DNA from: Aequoribacter fuscus
Lineage (GTDB): Bacteria > Pseudomonadota > Gammaproteobacteria > Pseudomonadales > Halieaceae
Direction of reading: 5' to 3'
DNA: 64,000 bases
Assembly: GCF_009910365.1 (NCBI RefSeq)
Contig: NZ_CP036423.1
Location: 2,046,001 to 2,110,000 of the forward strand
Shown here piece after piece: positions 27,246 through 36,718 of this stretch. The notes under the pieces were generated by a model. The model saw nothing but the letters and a program-made list of their open reading frames with translations, was not told where the DNA came from and did not search any database. The translations under genes were made by a program, and so were the position numbers. Each line of letters begins with the position of its first letter. Positions within the stretch are counted from its first letter, which is position 1.

Positions 27246-28766
27246 CTAATCTGCAAAGCGCTCCCGCAAGAGCGCTTTTTGCACTTTCCCCATGGCGTTG
27301 CGGGGCAGGCTATCAATGAATATATAGTCTTTAGGTCGCTTGAAACCCGCTAGACTCTCTTGCAACTCGCGTCTGACACCCTGCTCCAAATCTGCTTCAT
27401 GTTTAGTGCCATCCGGCACGATCACGGCAACAACTCGCTCACCAAAATCGTCGTCCGATAAGCCAATCACTGCGGACTCTAAAACGCCGTCACAACGATC
27501 GATCACAAGCTCGATCTCTTTGGGGTAAACATTCAACCCACCGGTGATGATCAAGTCTTTGGAACGTCCCACAATCGCGACATAACCTTCAGCATCAATG
27601 GTTGCCAAGTCGCCTGTCTTAAAGAAACCATCTTCGGTAAAATCGGCCGCGGTTTTTTCCGGCATTCCCCAATATTCTCTGAACACATTGGGGCCTTTGA
27701 CCAGCAGATTGCCCACTTCTCCTGCGGCCAAGATCAGGCCGTGGTCATCTTCCACACGCAACGCTATCCCTGGCAAAGGAAAGCCCACAGTTCCCGCTCT
27801 GCGCTCGCCGTTTAAGGGATTAGAGGTGCTCATACCCGTCTCTGTCATCCCGTAGCGCTCCAAGATTCGATGGCCCGTGCGCCGCTCGAACTCTGCAAAC
27901 GTGCTGCTGAGCAAAGGTGCGGACCCAGAGATAAACAGACGCATCGACTTGCACGAACCTGAATCGAATTCTGGCAAGGATAACAAACGCGAGTAATACG
28001 TAGGCACCCCCATCATGACGCTTGAGCGGCCAAGTTGCTCCAACACTTTGTGCACTTCAAAGCCAGCATTCCACAGCATCGAAGCACCACTGAGCAATAC
28101 GCAGTGGCAGGCGACAAACAAACCGTGGACATGGTAAATCGGAAGGCTATGCAGCAAGACATCGTCAGCGCTAAAGCCCCACAAATCGACCAACACCTCG
28201 GCATTGCTTGCCAAATTTTCGTGCGTTAACACAATACCCTTCGGTCGGCCGGTGGTGCCCGACGAATAGAGCAAGGCTGCCGCTGTAGACGAGTTGACTG
28301 ATACTGGGGCACTGTCTTGAGCTTCAGGCAGGTCACTTACTAGACTCCCTGTCCCCGAGATATCCAGCGTTAAAACCACATCGACCCCACATCTGACAGC
28401 CAACTGTGTCAGCAACTCTTCCCGATCGGTCGAACAAACCAACACACGCGGGGCAGCATTCTCGATAAAATAATCGAGCTCAACCAAAGAATAGGCGGTA
28501 TTCAAGGGATGATACACAGCCCCTATCCGCAAACAGGCTAAGTATAAGGCGAGCGCTTCGACCGACTTATCGACTTGCACCGAAATTCGATCGCCTTGCT
28601 GGACGCCCAAACGGATGAGTTTTTGCCCGAGCGATTTTGCCATATCACTGAGATCACCGTAGGTCCACACCTTACCGCTGTCGGTTTGCAGCACTCTGAC
28701 TTGCCCGCGATCGGGCTTGTCGATCCCCAGTCGGTAATACAGGTTATTTTCTATCGATTTTGTCAT
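27246..28766 (-). CDS. matB: Malonyl-CoA synthetase (MatB-type)
   Basis: A 506-residue ANL-family ligase. The stretch SVQVDKSVEALALYLACLRIGAVYHP... and NTAYSLVELDYFI closely follow the text I know from MatB, which ligates malonate to CoA; further motifs are LLYSSGTTGRPKGIV, LPIYHVHGLFVA, RYGMTETGMSTSNP, GFFKTGDLATID, GRSKDLIITGGLNVYP and PRNAMGKVQK. The usual matA (malonyl-CoA decarboxylase) and malonate transporter are not adjacent. Use of malonate or methylmalonate is inferred from similarity. It converges with ahpF and diverges from the aldolase-like gene. Confidence 0.85.
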   Translation of the reverse strand: MTKSIENNLYYRLGIDKPDRGQVRVLQTDSGKVWTYGDLSDMAKSLGQKLIRLGVQQGDRISVQVDKSVEALALYLACLRIGAVYHPLNTAYSLVELDYFIENAAPRVLVCSTDREELLTQLAVRCGVDVVLTLDISGTGSLVSDLPEAQDSAPVSVNSSTAAALLYSSGTTGRPKGIVLTHENLASNAEVLVDLWGFSADDVLLHSLPIYHVHGLFVACHCVLLSGASMLWNAGFEVHKVLEQLGRSSVMMGVPTYYSRLLSLPEFDSGSCKSMRLFISGSAPLLSSTFAEFERRTGHRILERYGMTETGMSTSNPLNGERRAGTVGFPLPGIALRVEDDHGLILAAGEVGNLLVKGPNVFREYWGMPEKTAADFTEDGFFKTGDLATIDAEGYVAIVGRSKDLIITGGLNVYPKEIELVIDRCDGVLESAVIGLSDDDFGERVVAVIVPDGTKHEADLEQGVRRELQESLAGFKRPKDYIFIDSLPRNAMGKVQKALLRERFAD

Positions 28767-28942
28767 CCCAGTCCCACTCGATCGTGCAACATTGGCGCCC
28801 GCCCAATCGACGGCATTGAGCGCAAAATGCGTTTGGCTTTTAACGTACAGCAGAGCATTCTTTCGCCCTAAAACTAGGCTTTAATGTATCACGTAGCCCA
28901 CAGATTTGGGATTAAATGACCGCGTGATATCAAGCTTAGCCC

Positions 28943-28951
28943 TGCTATACT
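28943..28951 (+). promoter_or_regulatory. Extended -10 promoter for the aldolase-like gene
   Basis: TGCTATACT, a TGn-extended -10 with TATACT at 28946-28951, lies 37 bases before the ATG at 28989. No good -35 box is present at the right distance, as is common for extended -10 promoters. Confidence 0.5.
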
Positions 28952-28988
28952 ATTGCTCTAAATTTAATAACGCAGCGGCGATATACCT

Positions 28989-29723
28989 ATGACAACAGAA
29001 CAATCCTTACGTGAAGACCTGGCGGCTCTCTACCGAATTTTTGACCATTTAGGCTGGGGTGAACTTATTTTTAATCACATCACGGTAAAACTGCCCGGTG
29101 ATGAAGGCCATTTTCTGATCAATCCTTACGGACTGCACTACAGCGAAGTGACAGCATCTAATTTGGTTAAAGTCGACATCAACGGCAACATCGTAGAACC
29201 GACAGAACACTTCGTAAATCCGGCGGGTATGCTCATCCACAGCTGTGTGCACGCCGCGCGCCATGACATGCTGTGTATCGCGCATACGCACACCACGGCA
29301 GGCATGACGGTTGCCTGTCAGGAAGGCGGCTTGCGCCCAGACAATTTCTATTCGACCCTATTGCATGGACGCATCGCTTACCATGACTTCGAAGGCATTA
29401 CGGTCGATGAAAGTGAGAAGGATAAACTCGTCGCCAACCTAGGCTCTGAAGCAATGATGATGATTTTACGCAACCATGGCTTGCTGGCGGGCGGACGTAC
29501 GATTGCAGAGGCCTTTTTGAACATGTGGGTGTTAGAGCGCTCCTGCCAGATTCAAACCTCTGTGGACCAAACCGGCGTAAAGCAAATTCACGTCCGCCCC
29601 GAAGTGTTATCGCGCACTGAGGAACTCACGAAAATTCAGGGTATGGGGCAACCTACGGGTGCATTAGAATTTGCTGCCATGAAGCGCATCATCGAGAAAA
29701 AAGATCCTTCCTACAAAGACTGA
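28989..29723 (+). CDS. Class II aldolase/adducin-family protein
   Basis: A 244-residue protein of the class II aldolase/adducin fold. Zinc-ligand histidines are visible in AHTHTTAGM and NHGLLAGG. The family includes L-fuculose-phosphate aldolase and ribulose-5-phosphate 4-epimerase, but this subgroup (starting with a LAALYRIFDHLGWGELIFNH-type segment) has no settled reaction; metabolic roles in small-acid catabolism are usually guessed. It is divergent from matB across 222 bp, which permits but does not prove joint regulation. Confidence 0.85.
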   Translation: MTTEQSLREDLAALYRIFDHLGWGELIFNHITVKLPGDEGHFLINPYGLHYSEVTASNLVKVDINGNIVEPTEHFVNPAGMLIHSCVHAARHDMLCIAHTHTTAGMTVACQEGGLRPDNFYSTLLHGRIAYHDFEGITVDESEKDKLVANLGSEAMMMILRNHGLLAGGRTIAEAFLNMWVLERSCQIQTSVDQTGVKQIHVRPEVLSRTEELTKIQGMGQPTGALEFAAMKRIIEKKDPSYKD

Positions 29724-29813
29724 CAGAGCGCGGGGTAGTAGATAGACAGTGTGATCTCTACCCCCTTCTTGCGCGTATAAAAATCCAATAATTCAACACG
29801 CAGAGCACACTCT

Positions 29814-30656
29814 ATGAAACCGATTCTAATCGCCCTAGGGTTTATCGTTGCGTTCACCGCCGTGATCTCAACCACAAGCTTGACTATCCAGGGCGCGCCG
29901 ATATTCGCTATTTGCGTTACGGTAGCCATGGTCATTCAATGGGTAGCGTTTATTCCCGCGTATCGCAAGCAAACGGAGCGATTTTACGACTTAGTTGGAA
30001 GTGCGAGTTTCATTACGGTGACCCTTCTGGCTCTCGTTTTATCGAACCGCTTTGACGATCGTTCTTTATTACTCAGTGCGCTCGTGATTATTTGGGCGCT
30101 TCGCCTAGGCAGCTTTTTGTTCAAACGGGTGCATCAAGATGGCGGCGACGACCGTTTCCAGCAAATCAAACCGCACGCCAAACGTTTTTTTCTGACCTGG
30201 ACGCTGCAAGGTTTGTGGGTCAGCATTACGGCAGCGGCGGCACTGGCCGCAATAACCGCAACCGACCCCGTACCTTTGTCACTTTGGGACGTCAATGCAT
30301 TGATGATCTGGTTCCTCGGCTTTGGCATCGAGGTGATCGCAGATCGACAAAAACGAGCGCATCGTTCAACACACGGCAAAGACACCTTTATCTCGAGCGG
30401 GTTGTGGGCTTACAGCCGGCACCCTAACTACTTTGGCGAAATCACACTTTGGGTAGGCGTCGCCTTACTGGCCATACCTGCCCTAACGTCAACAGCCTTC
30501 GCCAGCTTGTTATCACCCATCTTTGCCTATTTACTGCTGACCCGCATTAGCGGAATACCTATGCTCGAGAAAAAGGGAGAGAAGAAATGGGGCGACCGCG
30601 CCGACTACCAGGACTACAAAAAACGCACGCGACTGTTGGTTCCGCTCAAACGGTAA
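29814..30656 (+). CDS. DUF1295/steroid 5-alpha-reductase-like membrane protein
   Basis: A 280-residue integral membrane protein with about six hydrophobic segments. The C-terminal region holds the signature SGLWAYSRHPNYFGEITLWVG, typical of DUF1295 and of the 3-oxo-5-alpha-steroid 4-dehydrogenase and isoprenylcysteine methyltransferase folds. The family is thought to act on lipids in the membrane, using NAD(P)H or SAM; the reaction is unknown here. Its end overlaps the convergent YggU-family gene by 11 bases. Confidence 0.85.
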   Translation: MKPILIALGFIVAFTAVISTTSLTIQGAPIFAICVTVAMVIQWVAFIPAYRKQTERFYDLVGSASFITVTLLALVLSNRFDDRSLLLSALVIIWALRLGSFLFKRVHQDGGDDRFQQIKPHAKRFFLTWTLQGLWVSITAAAALAAITATDPVPLSLWDVNALMIWFLGFGIEVIADRQKRAHRSTHGKDTFISSGLWAYSRHPNYFGEITLWVGVALLAIPALTSTAFASLLSPIFAYLLLTRISGIPMLEKKGEKKWGDRADYQDYKKRTRLLVPLKR

Positions 30657-30897
30657 CGTCAGCATCAATAGAAAAACGCTTATCGCGTTGTTTAGCCCCG
30701 CTCAGTAGCTTAATGCGAGTGCGGGGCACATCAAAGTAGTCCGCCAAAGCCCTCATCACGGCTCGATTGGCTTTACCATCCTCTGGGGCTACCGTAACGT
30801 AAACCCTGAGCACGCTCTGGCCCTCGATGTCCTCGACCTTTATTTGCGCTTGCTTGGCTTTTGGCGTGACCCTAACGCTGACGATCGTTGTTGCCAT
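30646..30897 (-). CDS. YggU/DUF167-family protein
   Basis: An 83-residue protein of the conserved DUF167 family. Recognisable text is VRVTPKAKQAQI near the N terminus, VTVAPEDGKANRAVMRALADYF and KLLSGAKQRDKRFSI. No biochemical role is known. It is convergent and overlapping with the DUF1295 gene and lies 68 bases downstream of the oxidoreductase gene on the same strand. Confidence 0.9.
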   Translation of the reverse strand: MATTIVSVRVTPKAKQAQIKVEDIEGQSVLRVYVTVAPEDGKANRAVMRALADYFDVPRTRIKLLSGAKQRDKRFSIDADVTV

Positions 30898-30965
30898 AGA
30901 AACTTACTTGCGGTTAAAGAGCGCACCTTACTGCAAGTCTCGCCTTGAAGGCAAAAATGCGAGCA

Positions 30966-33900
30966 CTAGGCAGCAATCGCCAGATACGACAACAGCTCTT
31001 TCTGCCTGTCTTTGACCTCGGCCCTGTTGCGCTCCTTTACGTGACCAAAACCCCGTAAACGTTGCACTGTCTCAAGCACAGCCACGGCCCTGTGATAATC
31101 TTGGGCCATCAGCGGCAACACATCTTGGTGTAATAGAGTCAAATAATCTTCGATGTCTTGACGCTCAGCTTTTCGCTCGTCGCTGTAAGAAAAGATATCT
31201 AAGGCCGTGCCTCGTATTTTTCGCAGTGCCGACAACACTCTGAACACAGGGAGAATCCATGCGCCGAATTCACGCTTTTGAAGTCGGCCTGTGGCTGGGT
31301 CTTTCTTTGCTAACCCAGGAGGCGCCAAATGGAAGCGCAAACGTCGCTTCGCGCTAAACTGCGAGTCTAGCAATGCTTGAAATGCTGGCGCGGTATGCAA
31401 GCGAGCCACCTCATATTCGTCTTTTATCGCCATCAATTTATACAAACCTTTAGCGAAAGCCTGTGTCGCCAACTGACCTTCATGCTGGTCGTATTGGCGA
31501 ATGTGGGCCACGCGACGTCGGTACAGCTCGGCGTAGTGATCATCTTGATAAATTCGCAAACGGTCGCTGTTGGCCTCCATCAGCTGATCGAGTGTAAGCT
31601 CAACTTCGAGGTCTGGGCTCTGCTTCAGTAATCTCTCTACCCTCTCTGGGCTCGCTTGCCACAAGCGGCCCCACGCAAAAGCCTGACGGTTCATATCAAT
31701 GCCAACACCATTTAACTCAATCGCTCGGTTTAGTGCCTCATCAGATACTGGCAACCAACCCGCTTGGTAGGCCACCCCCATCAAGAAACAGTTACTCGCA
31801 ATGGAGTCCCCCATCAACTCCGTAGCAATGCGCGTAGCATCAAGCCAAACCAGCTGCGAAACATCGACTTCGGTCTCGACACGGTCGACTAGACCCGAGT
31901 AAGGCACGCTGGCATCTGGGTTACTGATTAACTCGGAGGTGGGCGTGGCTTGTTGATTCAGTACCGCGTGCGTTCTGCCGTGGGCGACTTTGGCCAGCGT
32001 CTCATCGCCGCACGCCACAATGAAGTCACATCCCAACAACAAATCAGCTTCGCCGGCGGGAATGCGCACCGCCAAAATATCGTCTTGCTGACGAGCAACA
32101 CGGACGTGACTCACCACGGCGCCAAACTTTTGCGCCAACCCGGTCTGATTGAGTGTAGCGCAGCCCTTACCTTCCAAATGAGCTGCCATCGCTATCAAGG
32201 CGCTGATCGTTAATACTCCGGTACCTCCGACCCCAGCGACCACCGTATTCCATGGCTGCTCCAACGCTGGCAATGTGGGCTGTGGCAAGTCTTTGAGCCA
32301 ATCCTCAAGGGGTATGTGTGTGACCGAAGGCCTGAGCAGATCGGCATCCAATACGCTGACAAAGCTGGGACAAAAGCCATCGACACACCGAAAATCTTTA
32401 TTACAAGAACTTTGGTCAATTTGCCGTTTTCGGCCTAAGGCGGTCTCTTTTGGCACAACCGATAAGCAATTCGATTGAGCACTACAATCGCCACAGCCTT
32501 CGCAGACCTCTGGGTTGATCACCACCCGACGCGGCGGATCGATCAACTTGGCCTTTTTACGGCGCCGGCGTTTTTCGGCCGCACAGGTTTGCACGTAAAC
32601 AATGACCGTCGTGCCCAAGGTATCACGCAACTGAGTTTGGACACTATCGAAGCTGTTACGGTGCTCTATGCCGACACCGTGCTCCTTAGCTAACACCCGC
32701 CACTGGTCAGGTTCATCAGATACAATGACCAGTTTAGATACGCCCTCCGCCAACACTTGTTTAACCAATGATTCGACGCTTAAGTCACCGTCTATGGGCT
32801 GTCCGCCCGTCATGGCGACAGCATCGTTGTACAGGATTTTGTAGGTGATATTCACCTTAGCGGCCACAGCGGCACGCAAGGCCAAAATGCCGGAATGAAA
32901 GTAGGTTCCGTCACCTAAATTCTGAAAGACGTGCTGAGTTTCGGTGAACGGTGCCTGCCCGATCCAGGCCGCTCCCTCGCCACCCATTTGCGAAAAGGTT
33001 TGGGTGTTGCGGTCCAGCATCCAAGTGGCCATGTAATGGCAACCGATCCCACCCAAGGCTCGACTACCCTCAGGCACTTTCGTCGACGTATTGTGTGGGC
33101 ACCCAGAGCAAAAATGGGGCACCCGTTCGGCCTTGTCGTAAGGTTTGGCTAAGAACGCCTCTTTGTTTTTTATCCATTCAACGCGCTTACGCATCGTCTC
33201 AGAATCGAAATAGCGAGATACGCGACGGTAAATGGCCACCGCAATCATGGCGGGCGTCAGCTCCCCCGCATTGGGCAACAAGTCACGACCCTGTTCATCG
33301 AACTCGCCCACAACGCGAGGGCGTGCGGCAACAGGATTATTGTAAAGTTGCCCCGTCAACTGGTCTTCGATTACCGAGCGCTTTTCCTCGACCACCAGAA
33401 TTTCTTCCAAACCTTCGGCAAAGTTGTGTACGCCCGCTGGCTCTAAGGGCCATGGCATTCCAACCTTCATCACACGCAGACCCAGCTCTCGAGCAACGGC
33501 CTTGTTGATGCCCATATCCTCTAACGCCTGCATGACATCAAGGTAAGCCTTGCCAGCGCACATGATGCCAAACCGAGCGCTGGGCGAGTCAATGACCACA
33601 GGGTTTAAATTATTGACCCGGGCAAACTCGCGCGCTGCATAAATCTTGTATTTGTTCAGACGTAGCTCTTGATCTAGCGGCTTATCAGGCCAACGTGCGT
33701 GCACACCATCAGCGGGGAGCACGAAGCTATCTGGAATAACAATATTCATGCGGCTGGGGTCAATATCGGCCGATATCGCTGAATCCATGTTTTCGGTAAT
33801 CGCCTTCAAAGCCACCCAGCAACCGCTGTAGCGTGACAACTCCCATCCAAAAACACCCAAATCAAGGACTTCCTGCACATTGGCTGGGCTAAGCACGGGG

Positions 33901-34406
33901 ACTGAGGCTGCAATAAAATTGTGCTCGGACTGGTGAGGTAAGGTGGACGATTTACACGCATGATCATCACCAGCAACGGCCAACACCCCGCCATATTTTG
34001 CCGTACCGAACGCGTTGGCGTGTTTTATGACATCCATCGAGCGGTCGACCCCGGGACCCTTGCCGTACCACATTGAGAATACGCCATCGTAACGCGCACC
34101 CTCGAACAGCTGCGTTTGTTGCGAGCCCCATACAGCGGTGGCCGCAAGCTCCTCATTAACGCCAGGCTGGAAGGTTATGTTGTGCTTTTTCAGCCATGGG
34201 CGAGCGGACCACATGGCTTGGTCGACCCCACCTAAGGGCGAGCCGCGGTAGCCAGACACAAAACCCGCCGTATTTAGGCCTCTTGCTACATCGCGCTGAT
34301 GTTGCAACATAGGCAAACGCACCAAGGCTTCAATACCGGTCATGTATGCTCTGGTCGTATCCAGAGCATATTTGTCATCTAGACTGATTTGATAATCAAC
34401 ACTCAT
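30966..34406 (-). CDS. Indolepyruvate ferredoxin oxidoreductase, fused single-chain type
   Basis: An enzyme of about 1146 residues that oxidatively decarboxylates aryl-pyruvates to aryl-acetyl-CoA with reduction of ferredoxin. The N-terminal half is the pyruvate-oxidoreductase/TPP part, with HFCSGCPHNTSTKVP and the TPP motif LGDGTYFHSG...NDAVAMTGGQ. Next comes a cluster motif CEGCGDCSAQSNC and CVDGFCPSF. The gamma-type domain has AGVGGTGVLTISALI and LAQKFGAVVSHVR. A long C-terminal domain follows. The ATG at 34406 (MSVDYQISLDDKY) is preferred over a TTG 13 codons upstream. An Lrp-type regulator is divergent, suggesting amino-acid control. Confidence 0.92.
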   Translation of the reverse strand: MSVDYQISLDDKYALDTTRAYMTGIEALVRLPMLQHQRDVARGLNTAGFVSGYRGSPLGGVDQAMWSARPWLKKHNITFQPGVNEELAATAVWGSQQTQLFEGARYDGVFSMWYGKGPGVDRSMDVIKHANAFGTAKYGGVLAVAGDDHACKSSTLPHQSEHNFIAASVPVLSPANVQEVLDLGVFGWELSRYSGCWVALKAITENMDSAISADIDPSRMNIVIPDSFVLPADGVHARWPDKPLDQELRLNKYKIYAAREFARVNNLNPVVIDSPSARFGIMCAGKAYLDVMQALEDMGINKAVARELGLRVMKVGMPWPLEPAGVHNFAEGLEEILVVEEKRSVIEDQLTGQLYNNPVAARPRVVGEFDEQGRDLLPNAGELTPAMIAVAIYRRVSRYFDSETMRKRVEWIKNKEAFLAKPYDKAERVPHFCSGCPHNTSTKVPEGSRALGGIGCHYMATWMLDRNTQTFSQMGGEGAAWIGQAPFTETQHVFQNLGDGTYFHSGILALRAAVAAKVNITYKILYNDAVAMTGGQPIDGDLSVESLVKQVLAEGVSKLVIVSDEPDQWRVLAKEHGVGIEHRNSFDSVQTQLRDTLGTTVIVYVQTCAAEKRRRRKKAKLIDPPRRVVINPEVCEGCGDCSAQSNCLSVVPKETALGRKRQIDQSSCNKDFRCVDGFCPSFVSVLDADLLRPSVTHIPLEDWLKDLPQPTLPALEQPWNTVVAGVGGTGVLTISALIAMAAHLEGKGCATLNQTGLAQKFGAVVSHVRVARQQDDILAVRIPAGEADLLLGCDFIVACGDETLAKVAHGRTHAVLNQQATPTSELISNPDASVPYSGLVDRVETEVDVSQLVWLDATRIATELMGDSIASNCFLMGVAYQAGWLPVSDEALNRAIELNGVGIDMNRQAFAWGRLWQASPERVERLLKQSPDLEVELTLDQLMEANSDRLRIYQDDHYAELYRRRVAHIRQYDQHEGQLATQAFAKGLYKLMAIKDEYEVARLHTAPAFQALLDSQFSAKRRLRFHLAPPGLAKKDPATGRLQKREFGAWILPVFRVLSALRKIRGTALDIFSYSDERKAERQDIEDYLTLLHQDVLPLMAQDYHRAVAVLETVQRLRGFGHVKERNRAEVKDRQKELLSYLAIAA

Positions 34407-34534
34407 GGCTTGGGCACTCGCAGGGATTTGTCCAATTCTGCCCAATTCTTTGCGAAACTTTTTGCCTATTTTTAATGTCTTAAGTGATCAGCATGCATAT
34501 ACTTACCCAAAGTAGTCAAAAAAATGGATAAGTT

Positions 34535-35011
34535 ATGCAAGAACTCACAAAAACCGATCTGAAGATTCTTGAACTACTGCAAAACGACAGCACGATAAGC
34601 ACCGCCGAAATTGCCGAGCACATTGGGCTCTCGCAGTCACCATGCTGGCGTCGTATTCAACGCTTGGAACACGCCGGATTTTTTGAAGAGCGCGGCATAC
34701 GCCTTAACCGCGACCTACTGGGACTGGACCTTGTGGTCTTTGTCACGATAAACCTACGACAGACAGGTACGCAAGACTTGCTGCAATTCGAGCAAGACAT
34801 AAGTAGACACCCAGAGATTGTCGAGTGCTATACCATGACGGGCCTGTGGGACTACATGCTAAAAATCGTCACCAAAGACATCAAGCATTACGAAAATTTT
34901 GCAAGAAACGTCCTAATGGCGTCACAAAGCATACGCGAAATGCACTCTCATATTGCGGTGACCGAAATCAAAAACACCGTCGCCCTACCCCTATCTCAAT
35001 TAACGAAGTAA
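34535..35011 (+). CDS. Lrp/AsnC-family transcriptional regulator
   Basis: A 158-residue Lrp/AsnC regulator. The N-terminal HTH reads TDLKILELLQNDSTISTAEIAEHIGLSQ..., followed by PCWRRIQRLEHAGFF; the C-terminal RAM effector domain includes HPEIVECYTMTGLWDYMLKI. Such proteins form octamers and often sense an amino acid and control adjacent genes. It is divergent from the indolepyruvate oxidoreductase gene across about 128 bp, so aromatic or branched amino acids are plausible effectors. Confidence 0.92.
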   Translation: MQELTKTDLKILELLQNDSTISTAEIAEHIGLSQSPCWRRIQRLEHAGFFEERGIRLNRDLLGLDLVVFVTINLRQTGTQDLLQFEQDISRHPEIVECYTMTGLWDYMLKIVTKDIKHYENFARNVLMASQSIREMHSHIAVTEIKNTVALPLSQLTK

Positions 35012-35024
35012 GGCGACGTCAGCG

Positions 35025-35960
35025 CTAGGCTTTCGAAGCCGTGCTGACACGGTTGAGCGCTAGCTCGTACTCAGCCTTAACCTTTGCCAAAATGTCAGCA
35101 ACTGATTCGACCGCGGTAATACGACCGCAGACTTGTCCTGTCAGTGGAATGGCGGCTTCCATATCGCCGCCAAAGTAGAGCGCTTTAGGATCACCAAAAT
35201 CAGCCATCCCACTCTGCGCTGGGTCTTTCTCTAACCGCGTGGTACGTTCGGTACGCAAGGCGCGCAACGCGGGTGGCGCAAAACGAGACAGAAACACCGT
35301 ATCGGTTTCTTTGGCATTTACAATGGCCTGCTTCCAATTATCGTGTACCGGCGATTCTTTGGAGGCCACCATACGCGTACCCAGCTGTATACCATCGGCG
35401 CCCAAGGCAATAGCCGCGGCTAATGTTGCGCCGTCGTGGAACCCCCCCGCTGCGATAATAGGTACATCGAGATGCGCGCGAATCAGAGGCAGCAAAACTA
35501 AACTCGCCACGTCTTTTGGATTTTTGAAACCACCGCCCTCAGCACCCTCCACCACTAAACCGTCGACGCCACACTCTACTGCCTTAAGTGCCGCCGAGAG
35601 ACTTGGCACAACGTGATAAACCGTCAGCCCCGCCGTCTTTAGCTGGTCGGTAAAACGCTCTGGCGAACCTGCTGAGGTCGTCACAAACTTAACGCCTTGA
35701 TCAATAATGAAAGGAACCACATCGGGGTCGCGCACAAAGGCTTGCGCAATGTTCACGGCAAAAGGTTTATCGGTAAGCTCGCGCATTTTCCCGATCTCAC
35801 CTTTAATGATATCGAGTTCACCCGAGCTGGTTTCTATGACGCCCAAACCGCCCGCGTTCGAGACAGCCGACGCTAATTGCGATCTGGCGATCCAGCCCAT
35901 CGGGGCTTGCACCACGGGAATATCAATACCTAAAGCTTGGGTTAAACGGGTGTTAAACAT
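35025..35960 (-). CDS. Nitronate monooxygenase-type FMN enzyme
   Basis: A 311-residue TIM-barrel flavoprotein of the 2-nitropropane dioxygenase/nitronate monooxygenase family. Visible stretches are PVVQAPMGWIARSQLASAVS, GGLGVIE, KFVTTSAGSP, DGLVVEGAEGGG, VPIIAAGGFHDGATLAAAIALGADGIQLGTR (FMN-phosphate binding). Such enzymes oxidise nitronates; related ones are enoyl reductases. It converges with the Lrp gene. Physiological substrate unknown. Confidence 0.85.
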   Translation of the reverse strand: MFNTRLTQALGIDIPVVQAPMGWIARSQLASAVSNAGGLGVIETSSGELDIIKGEIGKMRELTDKPFAVNIAQAFVRDPDVVPFIIDQGVKFVTTSAGSPERFTDQLKTAGLTVYHVVPSLSAALKAVECGVDGLVVEGAEGGGFKNPKDVASLVLLPLIRAHLDVPIIAAGGFHDGATLAAAIALGADGIQLGTRMVASKESPVHDNWKQAIVNAKETDTVFLSRFAPPALRALRTERTTRLEKDPAQSGMADFGDPKALYFGGDMEAAIPLTGQVCGRITAVESVADILAKVKAEYELALNRVSTASKA

Positions 35961-36039
35961 AGCGCCTCCTTTTTATTTGAAGACGCAGGATAGCGTGTAA
36001 AGAGCCCGCCATCTAGAGCTGGCAGGCAAATGGTCTTAA

Positions 36040-36543
36040 CTAGTGCGTCACCGTGTGTAAGGGCACGCCGAACAGGTTATTCAGGCCCTTGGAGTAGAAC
36101 TGGCGGTAGTAGCTTACGCCAAGCCGTTCGTCTAACCCACGCAGGGTCGTATGCAACTCGGCCAAAAGTTTGGTCGAATAATCTTGCTCCAGTGCCTGAG
36201 CCAATGTGGCCTTGATATGATCTTCGTAAAGCGACGCAAAGATCGATTCAACATTCACGAAATACTGATACAACGAGCCCATAGCGATGCCCGCGACTTC
36301 ACAAATGGTGCTTGCTTGCACATCGTCAGTACCATAGCGGTCCACGACAATCAACGTCGCTTCTTTGATCGACTGGACCAGAATTTTTGAGCGAGTTTGT
36401 TTGGGCTGCTTGCGCGCCCGGGGAGGAATGTCAATTTCCGCTTGCGCGTTGGGGACAAGCATCTCAGTCGATAACCGGGGCCACTCACAGAAAAAGGATT
36501 GGCTTCGATCATCGAATACAATGCGATTTGCGTCTAAGTTCAT
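36040..36543 (-). CDS. TetR-family regulator
   Basis: A 167-residue protein with a TetR-type HTH near residues 50-95: QTRSKILVQSIKEATLIVVDRYG, ASTICEVAGIAMGSLYQYF. It has an unusual 45-residue N-terminal extension before the HTH and a short C-terminal domain, so it is smaller than typical TetR proteins (about 190-210). A later ATG (MLVPNAQAEID) could be the true start. Its ligand is unknown. It is divergent from the AraC-type gene. Confidence 0.8.
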   Translation of the reverse strand: MNLDANRIVFDDRSQSFFCEWPRLSTEMLVPNAQAEIDIPPRARKQPKQTRSKILVQSIKEATLIVVDRYGTDDVQASTICEVAGIAMGSLYQYFVNVESIFASLYEDHIKATLAQALEQDYSTKLLAELHTTLRGLDERLGVSYYRQFYSKGLNNLFGVPLHTVTH

Positions 36544-36718
36544 AATGGCCTCGCGGTGCTCTTATGACATTACGTTTCCAGATTGCACACAGTCTGCCCG
36601 CTTGATACCTTTAGTAACAGGTCCGCAAACCCCAAAAAAACTCACAAAAAACATCAAACAATAGCGATAAAGCGGTTTTTTATTGATATGATCGCCCGAA
36701 AGATCACAGAAAAATGCG

